The notes under the pieces are model-generated. The model saw nothing but the letters and a program-made list of their open reading frames with translations. It was not told the DNA's origin and did no database searches. The position numbers and the translations under genes were made by a program. A DNA stretch of 64,000 nt, from assembly GCA_051657745.1 (NCBI GenBank), contig JBOFLG010000044.1, positions 1 to 64,000 of the forward strand, given 5' to 3'. This document shows positions 9,043-17,370 of the stretch, piece by piece; position 1 is the first letter of the stretch, and every line of letters begins with the position of its first letter. The stretch is from JBOFLG01 sp051657745. Lineage in GTDB: Bacteria; Actinomycetota; Actinomycetes; Actinomycetales; Dermatophilaceae.

Positions 9043-10302
9043 TCAGGATAGGCGGCGTGATGCCCGCGCGGTAGGCGGAGTGTCAGGTTGCACGAGAGTC
9101 GCGGGCTGCACTGACCCCGAGCCGAATCTGGCCCGCGCCAGGTCGGCGGCGCGGTCGGCGTCGCGCCAGCCGCGCTCTGGCTCACCGAGAACGCCCTGGA
9201 TCGGTGCCGTCTCGCGTGGGAGCAGTTTGTCGGCGCGCACTCCGACAAGCCGGATCCGGGCCCGGCCGAGAGCCAGCGCCTCGAGCAGCCCCGCCGCGGC
9301 CCGATAAAGATCTTGCCCGTTGTCGGTGTGCTCGCCGAGGGTTCTCGAGCGGGTGATGGTCGTGAAGTCGCTGAACCGGACCTTGAGGGTGACGGAGCGG
9401 CCGGTGAGCCCGGCGGAGCGCATCCGCCTCGCAGTGCGGTCGCTCACCGCGAGGAGGCGGCGACGAATCTCGACCGGGTCCTCGAGGTCGACCGGAAAGG
9501 TCTCGTCGCTCCCGATGCTTTTCTCCCGGTGCTGGTGCTCCACCGACCGTGGGTCGCGAGCCCACGCCAGCTCGTGGAGACGTCGGCCGGCGGCCTCGCC
9601 GACCGCCTGGGTAAGGATCTCCAGCGGCACTTCGGCAAGGTCTGCGACGGTCTGCAGGCCCAGCCCCAGCAGGGCCTGCTCCGTGCGATCTCCCACGCCC
9701 CAGAGCGCGGCGACCGGAAGCTGCTGTACGAACGTCACCGCCTCGGCGGGAGGCACCACCACCATGCCGTCGGGTTTGGCCAGCCCGGAGGCCAACTTGG
9801 CGATGAACTTGGTCGACCCGACCCCCACCGAGCAGGTGATGCCTTGGCTGTCGTGCACGGTCTCGCGGATCATCGCTCCGATGGCGCTCGGTGTACCGAG
9901 CCGGCGGACCGCGCCGGACACGTCCAAAAACGCTTCGTCCAGCGAGAGCGGCTCGACCACTGGTGTGATCGAACGGAATATCTCCATGACCGCAGTGGAG
10001 ATCTCCCCATAGAGCCGGTGATCCGGCGGGAGCACCGTAGCCCGTGGGCAGAGCCGACGGGCCCGCGCCATCGGCATCGCCGACGTGACACCGTGCCGGC
10101 GCGCCTCGTAGGTGGCCGACAACACCACCCCCCGACCACTGCTCCCGCCGATGATCACCGGGGTGCCAGCAAGGTCGGGGTACGAGAGCAGCGTCGCGGA
10201 GGCGTAAAACGCATCCATGTCGACATGCAGCACCGTGCAACCGGTGTCGTCGAGCTGGCCGACGCGTGACCGCTCCGGAAGCGCGAACTGGCGGCGGCTC
10301 AT
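9043..10302 (-). CDS. dinB: DNA polymerase IV (Y family)
   Basis: Translesion DNA polymerase, 419 residues, close to the usual length. The catalytic palm has the first metal-binding motif HVDMDAFYAS near residue 27, the YEARRHGV finger-side motif, and the SLDEAFLDV motif carrying the second acidic pair. A helix-hairpin-helix (ALWGVGDRTEQALLGLG) and a little-finger domain follow. It copies damaged templates with low fidelity. The ATG at 10302 lies 15 bases downstream of the methyltransferase stop, in an operon headed by a perfect LexA-type box at 11650, so damage induction is likely. The C-terminus has no clear beta-clamp peptide that I can point to. Confidence 0.94.
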   Translation of the reverse strand: MSRRQFALPERSRVGQLDDTGCTVLHVDMDAFYASATLLSYPDLAGTPVIIGGSSGRGVVLSATYEARRHGVTSAMPMARARRLCPRATVLPPDHRLYGEISTAVMEIFRSITPVVEPLSLDEAFLDVSGAVRRLGTPSAIGAMIRETVHDSQGITCSVGVGSTKFIAKLASGLAKPDGMVVVPPAEAVTFVQQLPVAALWGVGDRTEQALLGLGLQTVADLAEVPLEILTQAVGEAAGRRLHELAWARDPRSVEHQHREKSIGSDETFPVDLEDPVEIRRRLLAVSDRTARRMRSAGLTGRSVTLKVRFSDFTTITRSRTLGEHTDNGQDLYRAAAGLLEALALGRARIRLVGVRADKLLPRETAPIQGVLGEPERGWRDADRAADLARARFGSGSVQPATLVQPDTPPTARASRRLS

Positions 10303-10317
10303 CGGCGGGAGCGCCAG

Positions 10318-11085
10318 TCAGTGGCGAGTCGCCAGGACGTGCAGGACGCTGCCGAGTGCTCCAAGTGGGCTGCCCGGGTGCCGGACGGCGGCATCCTCCA
10401 GCGCCAGCAGAGCGACTCGGCCAGGATCCGTGTCGATGAGCACCGACGGGACGAGATCGGCGAAGACCCGGACACCGTGCGCGTCACTGGGAACGAAACC
10501 CCGTGTTCTCAGCATTTCCAGCACGGTGGTCTCGTCATACCGACGTGGCGCGGGGTCGTCATCACCCCATCTGCCGTCGGGGCGCTCGAGCACGGCACGG
10601 GCTCGGTCGAATTCGCCAGCCAGAGCGCGAGCGAGTACGGCATGCAGCCGCTGGGCGACCACGAGCGAGAGCACCCCACCAGGGCTAAGCACCGCCGCGA
10701 TGTTCTCGAGCGCGGCATCAGCATCGTCGACCATCTCGAGCGCGCCGTGCAGGCACACGAGGTCGAACTCGGGCCGAGCGGCCGAGCGAAGCTGGCCGAC
10801 CGTGTCGGTGTCACCTTGGAGAGCGTGCACTCGGGAGGTGACTCCGGATTCGCCGGCTCGCCGACGGAGCGCGGCAAGAGCGTCTGGACTCGGGTCGACG
10901 ACGGTGACGTCGTGACCGGAGACGGCCAGTGGAACGGCGGTTCCGCCGGTTCCTCCGCCGACGTCGAGAACCCGAAGGTCACGTCCGATCTCGCTCCGAC
11001 GCCGTGCCGCCCATTCATCGACGACACTGTGGACGGCCGCCGCACGCCACCCGGCACGTGGAATGTACGTGCGCTCGTCAGACAC
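10318..11085 (-). CDS. SAM-dependent methyltransferase
   Basis: Class I methyltransferase, 255 residues. Motif I is VLDVGGGTGG near residue 41, the acidic end of strand 2 is VVDPSP, and a later HGALEMVDDADAAL segment matches the usual post-motif region. The substrate is unknown; homologues beside dinB in actinobacteria are often named only as methyltransferases. The GTG at 11085 is preferred to the upstream frame start (11112) because GGAGGAG lies 6 bases before it. The gene sits between the HEPN gene (upstream) and dinB (downstream) in one leftward unit. Confidence 0.85.
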   Translation of the reverse strand: MSDERTYIPRAGWRAAAVHSVVDEWAARRRSEIGRDLRVLDVGGGTGGTAVPLAVSGHDVTVVDPSPDALAALRRRAGESGVTSRVHALQGDTDTVGQLRSAARPEFDLVCLHGALEMVDDADAALENIAAVLSPGGVLSLVVAQRLHAVLARALAGEFDRARAVLERPDGRWGDDDPAPRRYDETTVLEMLRTRGFVPSDAHGVRVFADLVPSVLIDTDPGRVALLALEDAAVRHPGSPLGALGSVLHVLATRH

Positions 11086-11194
11086 GGCCGGCTCCTCCAG
11101 TCGATGTGGCACTCACGACGACAGGGCGCCACCTCACCCAGCATGCCCTGCCAGCACGCCCACCCTAGTCTCCCGAGGGCGTGGCCCCGCCGGG

Positions 11195-11620
11195 TCACGC
11201 GGATCGTGCCGGGGCCAGCCGGCGCTCCAGGCGGGCGCTCGGCACACCGAGACGGGCGGCCGCAAGGTCGACGAAAACCTCAGCGTCTCGGAGCAGGTCA
11301 TCAGCCTCGCGGGGCCCCACGCGCAGATCACCGGACTCGATCGCCACTCGGCGTCCAGTCACCACGGCGAACCGTTGGGACCACTCGGCGAGATCGGGGG
11401 CCACAGTCGCGGCAAGGAACCACACATCATGCGGGCCGGATCCGACCGTCAGCGGCAGCGCAGGTCGTGACGGAGTGCCGGCGACCAGTGCCGCAGCGCC
11501 TCGCAGCGCGGCAAGAGAGGCGGCGAGATACCGCCGGGATGCGGCGGTGGCGGTGTAGCCCGCCAGGATGGCCTCGCGGGCGCGGTCGAGGAGATCGAGC
11601 GTGGCCGAAGCGGACGTCAT
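11195..11620 (-). CDS. SAV_6107-type HEPN-domain protein
   Basis: A 141-residue, mostly helical protein resembling the SAV_6107 HEPN family: LLDRAREAIL at the N-terminus, AASLAALRGAAALVA in the middle, and READDLLRDAEVFVDL near the C-terminus. Many HEPN proteins are ribonucleases with an Rx4-6H motif, but I see no such motif here, so a catalytic role is doubtful. It is the first gene of the leftward operon with the methyltransferase and dinB. The ATG at 11620 has GGAGG 10 bases upstream; another ATG at 11647 is only 2 bases from the SOS box, which makes it less likely. Function unknown, possibly linked to the damage response through its operon. Confidence 0.8.
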   Translation of the reverse strand: MTSASATLDLLDRAREAILAGYTATAASRRYLAASLAALRGAAALVAGTPSRPALPLTVGSGPHDVWFLAATVAPDLAEWSQRFAVVTGRRVAIESGDLRVGPREADDLLRDAEVFVDLAAARLGVPSARLERRLAPARSA

Positions 11621-11649
11621 GGCGGTGGGGCCTCCATACGGTGACATAG

Positions 11650-11665
11650 TCGAACGAACGTTCGA
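11650..11665. promoter_or_regulatory. LexA (SOS) box
   Basis: TCGAACGAACGTTCGA: the two half sites TCGAAC and GTTCGA separated by four bases match the actinobacterial LexA consensus at every position. It lies about 30 bases upstream of the HEPN gene that heads the dinB operon and about 115 bases from the divergent YbaK gene. Confidence 0.8.
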
Positions 11666-11779
11666 GTGTCTCTACTGTAGCCCGTGCTGCCACCGCGGAG
11701 TCACACCGATTCGCCACCTCGAGATAACGGTCCCCGAACGACCACTGGCCACCCGACGCAGCCCGGTCCCGGTCGTCGC

Positions 11780-11785
11780 TACGAT
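11780..11785 (+). promoter_or_regulatory. -10 element for leaderless YbaK gene
   Basis: TACGAT lies 7 bases before the ATG at 11793. No ribosome site precedes the ATG, so leaderless transcription is likely. Confidence 0.55.
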
Positions 11786-11792
11786 CCCGAGA

Positions 11793-12311
11793 ATGGACGC
11801 TGAATCGGCCAGTTCCACCCCTGACCTGACCTCGCACCCGATGGTCGCTGCGGTCCTTGCCGCCCTCGCCGTCCACCGCATAGCGCCTCAGGTAACGCAC
11901 CTTCCGGGAGCCGCTCGCACCGCCGCACAGGCTGCCTCCGCACTCGGCGTCACCTCGGCCGAGATCGCCAACAGCCTGGTCTTCGCGGCCACCACTCGGG
12001 AGGGCACCGTGCGGCCACTGCTTGTTCTGGTGTCCGGTGCCCATCGAGTCGATGTCGACCAGGTGGCCGACCTCGAGGGCCTCGTGGCACTCGAGCGTGC
12101 CGACCCATCGTTCGTCCGTGAACACACCGGGATGGCGATCGGCGGCGTCGCACCGGTCGGTCACCCACGGCCGATCCGCACGATCATCGACGTCACACTC
12201 GGCAGATACGACCGCGTCTGGGCAGCTGCTGGGCACAGCCATACCGTGTTCGGCACGACCTACGACGAGTTGATTCGGGTCACCGGAGGGCACCCGATGG
12301 ACGTCTCCTGA
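11793..12311 (+). CDS. YbaK/EbsC-type aminoacyl-tRNA deacylase
   Basis: A 172-residue single-domain protein of the YbaK/ProX editing family. It has TAAQAASALGV, the IANSLVF strand with the conserved Lys position changed to Asn, the MAIGGVAPVGH loop and a C-terminal GTTYDELIRVTGG. Family members hydrolyse mischarged aminoacyl-tRNAs such as Ala- or Cys-tRNA(Pro). In many of them the segment reads IVKSLVF, with the lysine involved in catalysis. Here it reads IANSLVF, so the exact activity is uncertain. The ATG at 11793 has a TACGAT hexamer 7 bases upstream. It is transcribed divergently from the SOS-type operon and convergently with metF. Confidence 0.82.
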   Translation: MDAESASSTPDLTSHPMVAAVLAALAVHRIAPQVTHLPGAARTAAQAASALGVTSAEIANSLVFAATTREGTVRPLLVLVSGAHRVDVDQVADLEGLVALERADPSFVREHTGMAIGGVAPVGHPRPIRTIIDVTLGRYDRVWAAAGHSHTVFGTTYDELIRVTGGHPMDVS

Positions 12312-12472
12312 CAACGGGTGCCGGCATCCGATGTTCGGTGCGCGGTGCGAACTGAGTAGCCGCACCCATGTGCGACGCTCGCGGTTCTCGACATCCTGCT
12401 ACTGCGGTCGCGCCGGCCGCGAGTGCGCAGGATGGAGGGGCGTGCACACCCGGGGCCAGCGCGACCGACATT

Positions 12473-12508
12473 ACTGACGCCGCCGATGCTCTGGTCGGCG
12501 GCTTCAGT
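12473..12508. terminator. Bidirectional terminator between YbaK and metF
   Basis: Perfect 8-bp stem GCCGCCGA/TCGGCGGC with an 8-base loop, extended past one mismatch by ACTGA/TCAGT. It lies in the 272-base gap 12312-12583 between two convergent genes. The rest of that gap shows no reading frame or other signal I can support. Confidence 0.7.
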
Positions 12509-12583
12509 GCACGCCCAGGACGGCCGCTGCCCCAGCCGCGCCCACCCCATCGTCAGTGCAGTCGGGTCACCGGATGCGAACCG

Positions 12584-13513
12584 TCACCTGACGACTGACC
12601 GGGAACTCTCCAGGCCGAGGTGATCGAACACCTCGAGGGTGGCCGTCGAGCGATTCATGGTGATGAAGTGGATGCCGGGCGCTCCCTCATCGAGCATCCG
12701 TCGGCCGATTTCAGTGGCGATCTCGACCCCAGCAGCACGCACGGCTGCGGGGTCCGCCTTCACGTCCTCGAGCCGGGACACCACGGCCGACGGAAGCGGG
12801 GTCCCCATCAACTCGGCCATCCGGGTGACTTGCCGGAGGTTCGTCACCGGCATCAGACCCGGGGTAATCGGCAAGTCTCGACGAGCCGACACCCGGTCGC
12901 GAAGACGCAGATAGGACTCTGCGTCGAAGACCATCTGGGTGATGGCGAAGGACGCACCGGCGTCGGCCTTGCGCACGAGCACCTCGACATCCTGGTCGAG
13001 ATCGGCACTATCCGGATGGACGTCCGGGAAGGCCGCCACACCCACCGTGAAATCACCAAGCCCACACACCAACTCAACAAGATCCTCGGCGTGGTCGAGA
13101 CCATCGGGGTGCGGTGTCCAGGCGCCGCGCACATTGCCCGGCGGGTCGCCTCGCAAGGCAAGGATGTTGCGAATCCCAGCGGCGGCGTAGTGCCCGACCA
13201 CCCGTCGCACGTCGGCCACCGATGCGTCCACACAGGTCAAGTGCGCCAGTGGAGTGAGTGTGGTCTCCTCGGCGATCCGCCCGGTCACTCGCACGGTGCG
13301 GTCCTGGGTGGTGCCACCTGCGCCGTAGGTGACCGACACGAAGGCCGGGCGCACCCGTTCGAGCCGCCGCACGGCATCCCACAACGCAGCTTCGGAGGCG
13401 TCGTCCTTGGGCGGGAAGAACTCGAAACTGATCGAGGGAGATGCCGTACTCAAATGCGAAGGGATCGAGGCCACGAGATGCGCGGGGCGGCCCCCACCGT
13501 CCAACCGGTCCAT
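12584..13513 (-). CDS. metF: Methylenetetrahydrofolate reductase
   Basis: Flavin-dependent reductase making 5-methyl-THF for methionine synthesis, 309 residues, the usual bacterial length. The ISFEFFPPKDD motif carries the catalytic glutamate near residue 28. VTYGAGGTTQDRT, LTCVDAS, ILALRGDPPG and the FAITQMVFD strand follow in family order, with the GAPGIHFITMN end motif. The ATG at 13513 has TACCCT 7 bases upstream and no ribosome site, so the message is probably leaderless; the longer frame to 13750 runs into the divergent gene's leader and lacks family sequence. It is divergent from the polyprenyl synthase gene, as Rv2172c is from idsA2 in Mycobacterium. Confidence 0.94.
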   Translation of the reverse strand: MDRLDGGGRPAHLVASIPSHLSTASPSISFEFFPPKDDASEAALWDAVRRLERVRPAFVSVTYGAGGTTQDRTVRVTGRIAEETTLTPLAHLTCVDASVADVRRVVGHYAAAGIRNILALRGDPPGNVRGAWTPHPDGLDHAEDLVELVCGLGDFTVGVAAFPDVHPDSADLDQDVEVLVRKADAGASFAITQMVFDAESYLRLRDRVSARRDLPITPGLMPVTNLRQVTRMAELMGTPLPSAVVSRLEDVKADPAAVRAAGVEIATEIGRRMLDEGAPGIHFITMNRSTATLEVFDHLGLESSRSVVR

Positions 13514-13520
13514 GGCGGTG

Positions 13521-13526
13521 AGGGTA
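13521..13526 (-). promoter_or_regulatory. -10 element for leaderless metF
   Basis: TACCCT on the minus strand, 7 bases before the metF ATG. Confidence 0.6.
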
Positions 13527-13598
13527 GCCGAGGCACCGCGCCGTAGGCTCAACGCACCCGGTACCGCACCGCGCCGCGGCATCAGCGAGGAGGAAGCC

Positions 13599-14681
13599 GT
13601 GCCCAGCCCGCTCGACACCGCCAACCTGCGGCGTCGGGTCCAGCAGCAGCTCGACGCCGAGCTTGCCCGCCAGACCGACGTGCTTGCCGGACTCGGCGAC
13701 GACATCGACGACCTGCTCGGCGCCATCCGCAGCCTGCTCCAAGGCGGCAAGCGGCTCCGGGCGGCGTTCCTCTACTGGAGCGCACGCGCGGTGGGCATGC
13801 CAGACTCCGATCACCTCGTGCGACTGGCCGGCGCGATGGAGTTGTTTCAGGCTGCGGCACTGCTGCACGACGACGTCATGGACGACTCCGATACTCGGCG
13901 CGGCGCTCCTGCCGCGCATCGGGCGCTGGCCGCCCGACACGCCGCGCGAGGGTGGGGTGGAGACGCTGATCGGTTCGGGCTCGCCGGCGCCGTCCTCGCC
14001 GGCAACTTGTGCCTCGGCTGGTGCGACGAGATGTGGTGGACCAGCGGGCTGCCAACCACCGAACTCGACCGTGCCCGACCGCTGTTCGACCACATGCGCA
14101 CCCAGCTGATGGGTGGACAGTTTCTCGATGTCGTGGAGTCGATGCGGCCGTGGGACGACCTTCCTGACCGCGAACGGATCGCCCGGGCACACCGGGTGCT
14201 GACCTACAAGAGCGCCAAGTACACGGTCGAGCACCCCGTGCTCATCGGCGCCCTTGTGGGCGGGGCGGATGACGCTACCCGCGCCGCGCTGGCGGCCTAC
14301 GGCTTAGACCTCGGTCGGGCATTCCAGCTGCGTGACGATCTGCTGGGTGTGTTCGGTGACCCGGAGCAGAGCGGCAAGCCAGCCGGGGACGACCTGCGCG
14401 AGGGCAAGCGGACGGTGCTGCTCGCTCACGCCCTGGCCGGTACCGACCCGAACGGGCGCGCCGCACTCGAACGCTGCGTCGGCGACCCGGCCCTGACCGC
14501 AGGCGAGGTCACGCTGCTCCGCGATGTGATCCGCCGGGCGGGAGCGGTCGATCAGGTGGAGTCCGAGATCGCAACCCTCGCGCTGTCGGCGCGGGAGGCG
14601 CTGGACATCGCCGGCCTGGTGCCCGAGGCGCACGGCGTGTTGCGCGCCCTCATCGATTCGGCGACGGCTCGCTCGGCGTGA
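13599..14681 (+). CDS. Polyprenyl diphosphate synthase (trans-prenyltransferase)
   Basis: Class I trans-isoprenyl diphosphate synthase, 360 residues. The first aspartate-rich motif is DDVMDDSDTRRG near residue 91, preceded by GGKRLRAAF for substrate diphosphate binding. The second motif is QLRDDLLGVFGDP near residue 243, then GKPAGDDLREGKRT. It condenses isopentenyl diphosphate with an allylic primer; the product (geranylgeranyl or longer, for carotenoids, quinones or carriers) cannot be read from sequence. The GTG at 13599 has GAGGAGGA upstream; the longer frame back to 13329 overlaps metF. The position matches idsA2 (Rv2173) in Mycobacterium. Confidence 0.92.
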   Translation: MPSPLDTANLRRRVQQQLDAELARQTDVLAGLGDDIDDLLGAIRSLLQGGKRLRAAFLYWSARAVGMPDSDHLVRLAGAMELFQAAALLHDDVMDDSDTRRGAPAAHRALAARHAARGWGGDADRFGLAGAVLAGNLCLGWCDEMWWTSGLPTTELDRARPLFDHMRTQLMGGQFLDVVESMRPWDDLPDRERIARAHRVLTYKSAKYTVEHPVLIGALVGGADDATRAALAAYGLDLGRAFQLRDDLLGVFGDPEQSGKPAGDDLREGKRTVLLAHALAGTDPNGRAALERCVGDPALTAGEVTLLRDVIRRAGAVDQVESEIATLALSAREALDIAGLVPEAHGVLRALIDSATARSA

Positions 14682-14718
14682 GCCGAGTCTCGGTGCGGCC
14701 CCAGGCCACCGCCAACGG

Positions 14719-15102
14719 TTAGAGCGCCTGCTCCATGGCGCGCCGCCGCACCTCGGTGGTGAAGCCAGCACGAAGAGCGTCCAGCGGGCTGCCTGGCACC
14801 GGCAGCGTGTCGTCGTCGGTGAACAGCCATCGAATGATGTCGGCGTCGTCCATGCCGCCGTCGGCGAGCACGGTGAACGTCCCCCGCAGTGGTGGCAGCG
14901 GCCCCTCGTCGCCGACGAACGCCTCCGGGACGCTCAGGATCTGGCGCTCCCCCACTCGCACAGCCAGTACCTCCCGGTCCTCGACGAGTCGACGAGCGCC
15001 GCCGAGCGACATCCCCACCCGGTCGGCGAGGTCGGGAATCGTCAGCCACCGGCCAACCAGGCCTTCGATGCCGCTCCCCTGCGGCTCCATCGCGTCATCC
15101 AC
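14719..15102 (-). CDS. Rv2175c-family DNA-binding protein
   Basis: A 127-residue protein with an N-terminal winged helix-turn-helix (WLTIPDLADRVGMSLGGARRLVEDREVLAVRVGERQI). A C-terminal helical region of the Rv2175c type follows. In M. tuberculosis the relative binds DNA and is phosphorylated by the adjacent kinase PknL; here a PknL-like kinase lies 280 bases away on the other strand, so the same partnership is likely. The GTG at 15102 and the ATG at 15090 are both possible starts; neither has a ribosome site. It is convergent with the polyprenyl synthase gene. Confidence 0.85.
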   Translation of the reverse strand: MDDAMEPQGSGIEGLVGRWLTIPDLADRVGMSLGGARRLVEDREVLAVRVGERQILSVPEAFVGDEGPLPPLRGTFTVLADGGMDDADIIRWLFTDDDTLPVPGSPLDALRAGFTTEVRRRAMEQAL

Positions 15103-15116
15103 GGGCGCCAGCGTGC

Positions 15117-15356
15117 CATATCGACGCGGCGACGACCTCCGCGCGGCGGCACGGCGTGGATCCGCGCCTGGTGCTGGCGATCTCGTACCAGGAGCCTGGA
15201 TGGAACCACCGAGCCGTGTCGCCGGCGAACGCGATCGGGGTGATGCAGGTGATCGCTGCCTCCTCCCAGGGGCTCGAGGGAGTCCGGAGGAGCGGGATGC
15301 ACCCCGACACTCGGCGGTACGTCGCCACCGTGCTGCACCTGCGCCGCACGTGGTGA
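15117..15356 (+). pseudogene. Remnant of a lytic transglycosylase (SLT domain) gene
   Basis: In one frame this stretch encodes recognisable pieces of an SLT/goose-lysozyme-like transglycosylase. ARRHGVDPRLVLAISYQEPG carries the catalytic glutamate, and AVSPANAIGVMQVI follows. It then jumps straight to QGLEGVRRSGMHPDTRRYV, the C-terminal end of such domains. The 50 or so residues that normally lie between (the GVMQV loop to the Tyr-rich helix) are absent, and there is no start codon, ribosome site or signal peptide; the upstream part of the frame overlaps the Rv2175c-type gene. It looks like a gene that lost its 5' part and an internal segment. A functional mini-protein is unlikely but not excluded. 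Confidence 0.65.
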
Positions 15357-15378
15357 TGCGGGAAGGATGACGACCACC

Positions 15379-17358
15379 ATGGCGCAGAGCACCTACACTT
15401 TTTCAGTGTCATCCACCGGCGACGCCCTGCTTGGGCGCACCCTCGACGGTCGCTATCGCGTGATTCGTCGACTCGCCGACGGGGGTATGGCGTCGGTCTA
15501 CCTGGCCGTCGATGAGCGCCTCGGGCGGGACGTAGCGCTGAAGGTAATGCGCCCTCATCTTGCCCGCGAGGACACGTTCGTCATGCGGTTCCAGCGGGAG
15601 GCACGCGCGGCGGCATCCCTGTCGCATCCCAACGTGGTAGCGGTCTACGACCAAGGCGAGGACGACGGACACACCTTTCTCGCCATGGAGTACGTGTCCG
15701 GCAGAACGCTGCGCGAAGTGCTCACCACCGAGGGCCCGCTCTCGCCCCGGGCAGCGCTCGACATCGCGGAGCCACTCCTGCTCGCCCTTGCCGAGGCTCA
15801 TCGCTCCGGCCTGATCCACCGCGACGTCAAGCCCGAGAACGTCATCCTCAGCGACAGCGGCGCCGTGAAGGTCGCCGATTTCGGCCTCGCCCGAGCCGTG
15901 AGCAGCCAGACCATCACCAGCTCACGCGGCCTCCTGCTGGGCACCGCGTCCTACCTCGCCCCCGAACAGGTCGAGCACAGCGTCGCCGATGCCCGTTCCG
16001 ATGTCTATGCCGCTGGCCTGGTGCTCTTCGAGATGCTCACCGGCACCAAGGCCTTCACCGGTGACAACCCCATCCACGTGGCGTACCAACACGTGCACGG
16101 CGGCGTCCCGACACCATCAAGCCGGATGCCGAACCTGCCCACCGAACTCGACGACCTGGTCGCCGAGGCCACCTCGCGCGAGCCCGACAAGCGTCCCGCC
16201 GACGCCGGCGTGTTCCTCGAGTTGGTGCGTCGGGTTCGCACGGTCCTGTCGAGTGACGCCCTGGACACCTGGCGTGACGGTGCGCAGGGCGGGCCGTCGA
16301 TGGCCGCGCCTACTGCGACGGCCGTGCTCCCGGCCCGGTCATCGGTCGGTGAGATGGCCGGGCCTCGCCGGATCGCGACCTACCCGGCCGAGGCCGGCGC
16401 GGCCGGACAGGTGCACCACACCACCGCACTGGATCTGCCGTCGGCACCGCTCGACGGCGTAGTGCTCGGACATCCGCCGGCACGACGCCGGCGGCGGTGG
16501 GTGGCGGTGCTCGCAGCCGCCGCGCTGGCCGCGGCCACGGCATGGTTCTTCATCGTCGGCCCCGGCGCTGCGGCCACCGTGCCAGCGGTCGTAGGCCTGA
16601 CTCAGGCGGCTGCGATCAACGACCTCCAAGCCGCCGACCTCGACGCCACCGTCGTCGAGGACTTCTCGGAAGATACGGCGGCGGGCCAGGTGCTGCGCGT
16701 GCAGCCGGGCCCCGGCACCACAGTCCGGCGTGGCTCTGACATCGAACTGGTGGTGTCGAAAGGGCCGGAACGCTACGCCGTTCCCCAACTTCTCGGCAGC
16801 AGTCTGGCCGATGCCCGCGCTCGGCTCGGCTCGGCCAATCTCGCCGTCGGCACGGTCACCGAGAGGTTCGACGACACGGTCGCCAAAGGGCAGGTCATCT
16901 CCTCGGATCCGGAGGTCGGTGCCAGCCTCAAACGTGACACCGCAGTCGGACTCGTCATCAGCAGCGGTCGGCAACCGCTCGACGTCCCCGACTTCACCGG
17001 GAGGCCCGCGCCACAGGCCCGCACGGAACTCGAGGGGCTCGGGCTGAACGTTCAGGCTGGCCCGGATCAGAACAGCGACACGGTGCCAGCGGGGTCGGTC
17101 ATCAGCCAGAGCCCGCCGAACGGCACGCTGTTCAAGGGTGACACCGTGACGCTCGTGGTGTCGGCAGGCCCAGTCCTCGTGGGCGTGCCCAGTGTCATCG
17201 GTCAGCAGGTCGGCGAGGCGCGGCGAATTCTCGAGGAGGCCGGTTTTCAGGTCAATGTCGAGGAGGCGCTGGGTGGATACTTCGGCACCGTGCGCCTGCA
17301 GAACCCGGCCGGCGGCCAGGCGCCGCGCGGGAGCACCGTGACCGTGACCGTCGTCTGA
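15379..17358 (+). CDS. pknL: PASTA-domain Ser/Thr protein kinase, PknL-like
   Basis: Membrane receptor kinase, about 659 residues. The kinase domain spans about 27-290: glycine loop LADGGMASVY, catalytic Lys55 (VALKVM), HRDVKPEN at 147, DFG at 167, and the APEQ end of the activation loop, which has several Ser/Thr for autophosphorylation. A basic juxtamembrane stretch leads to one membrane helix (about 373-394). Four PASTA repeats of about 65 residues follow outside the cell (about 400-659), which bind peptidoglycan fragments. ATG 15379 is preferred to 15367 because GGAAGG directly abuts the latter. Position next to the Rv2175c-type gene and near aroG supports a PknL assignment, though M. tuberculosis PknL itself lacks PASTA domains, so this may equally be called a PknB-type kinase. 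Confidence 0.92.
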   Translation: MAQSTYTFSVSSTGDALLGRTLDGRYRVIRRLADGGMASVYLAVDERLGRDVALKVMRPHLAREDTFVMRFQREARAAASLSHPNVVAVYDQGEDDGHTFLAMEYVSGRTLREVLTTEGPLSPRAALDIAEPLLLALAEAHRSGLIHRDVKPENVILSDSGAVKVADFGLARAVSSQTITSSRGLLLGTASYLAPEQVEHSVADARSDVYAAGLVLFEMLTGTKAFTGDNPIHVAYQHVHGGVPTPSSRMPNLPTELDDLVAEATSREPDKRPADAGVFLELVRRVRTVLSSDALDTWRDGAQGGPSMAAPTATAVLPARSSVGEMAGPRRIATYPAEAGAAGQVHHTTALDLPSAPLDGVVLGHPPARRRRRWVAVLAAAALAAATAWFFIVGPGAAATVPAVVGLTQAAAINDLQAADLDATVVEDFSEDTAAGQVLRVQPGPGTTVRRGSDIELVVSKGPERYAVPQLLGSSLADARARLGSANLAVGTVTERFDDTVAKGQVISSDPEVGASLKRDTAVGLVISSGRQPLDVPDFTGRPAPQARTELEGLGLNVQAGPDQNSDTVPAGSVISQSPPNGTLFKGDTVTLVVSAGPVLVGVPSVIGQQVGEARRILEEAGFQVNVEEALGGYFGTVRLQNPAGGQAPRGSTVTVTVV

Positions 17359-17370
17359 CCGGGCCGCTAG

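Noticed and set aside
13329..13598. N-terminal extension of the polyprenyl synthase frame
   Set aside because: Overlaps the metF coding region on the other strand, and the GTG at 13599 has a strong ribosome site.
17044..17056. Second LexA-like palindrome (TGAACGTTCA) in the kinase gene
   Set aside because: Half sites are adjacent rather than separated by four bases and it lies deep in coding sequence.
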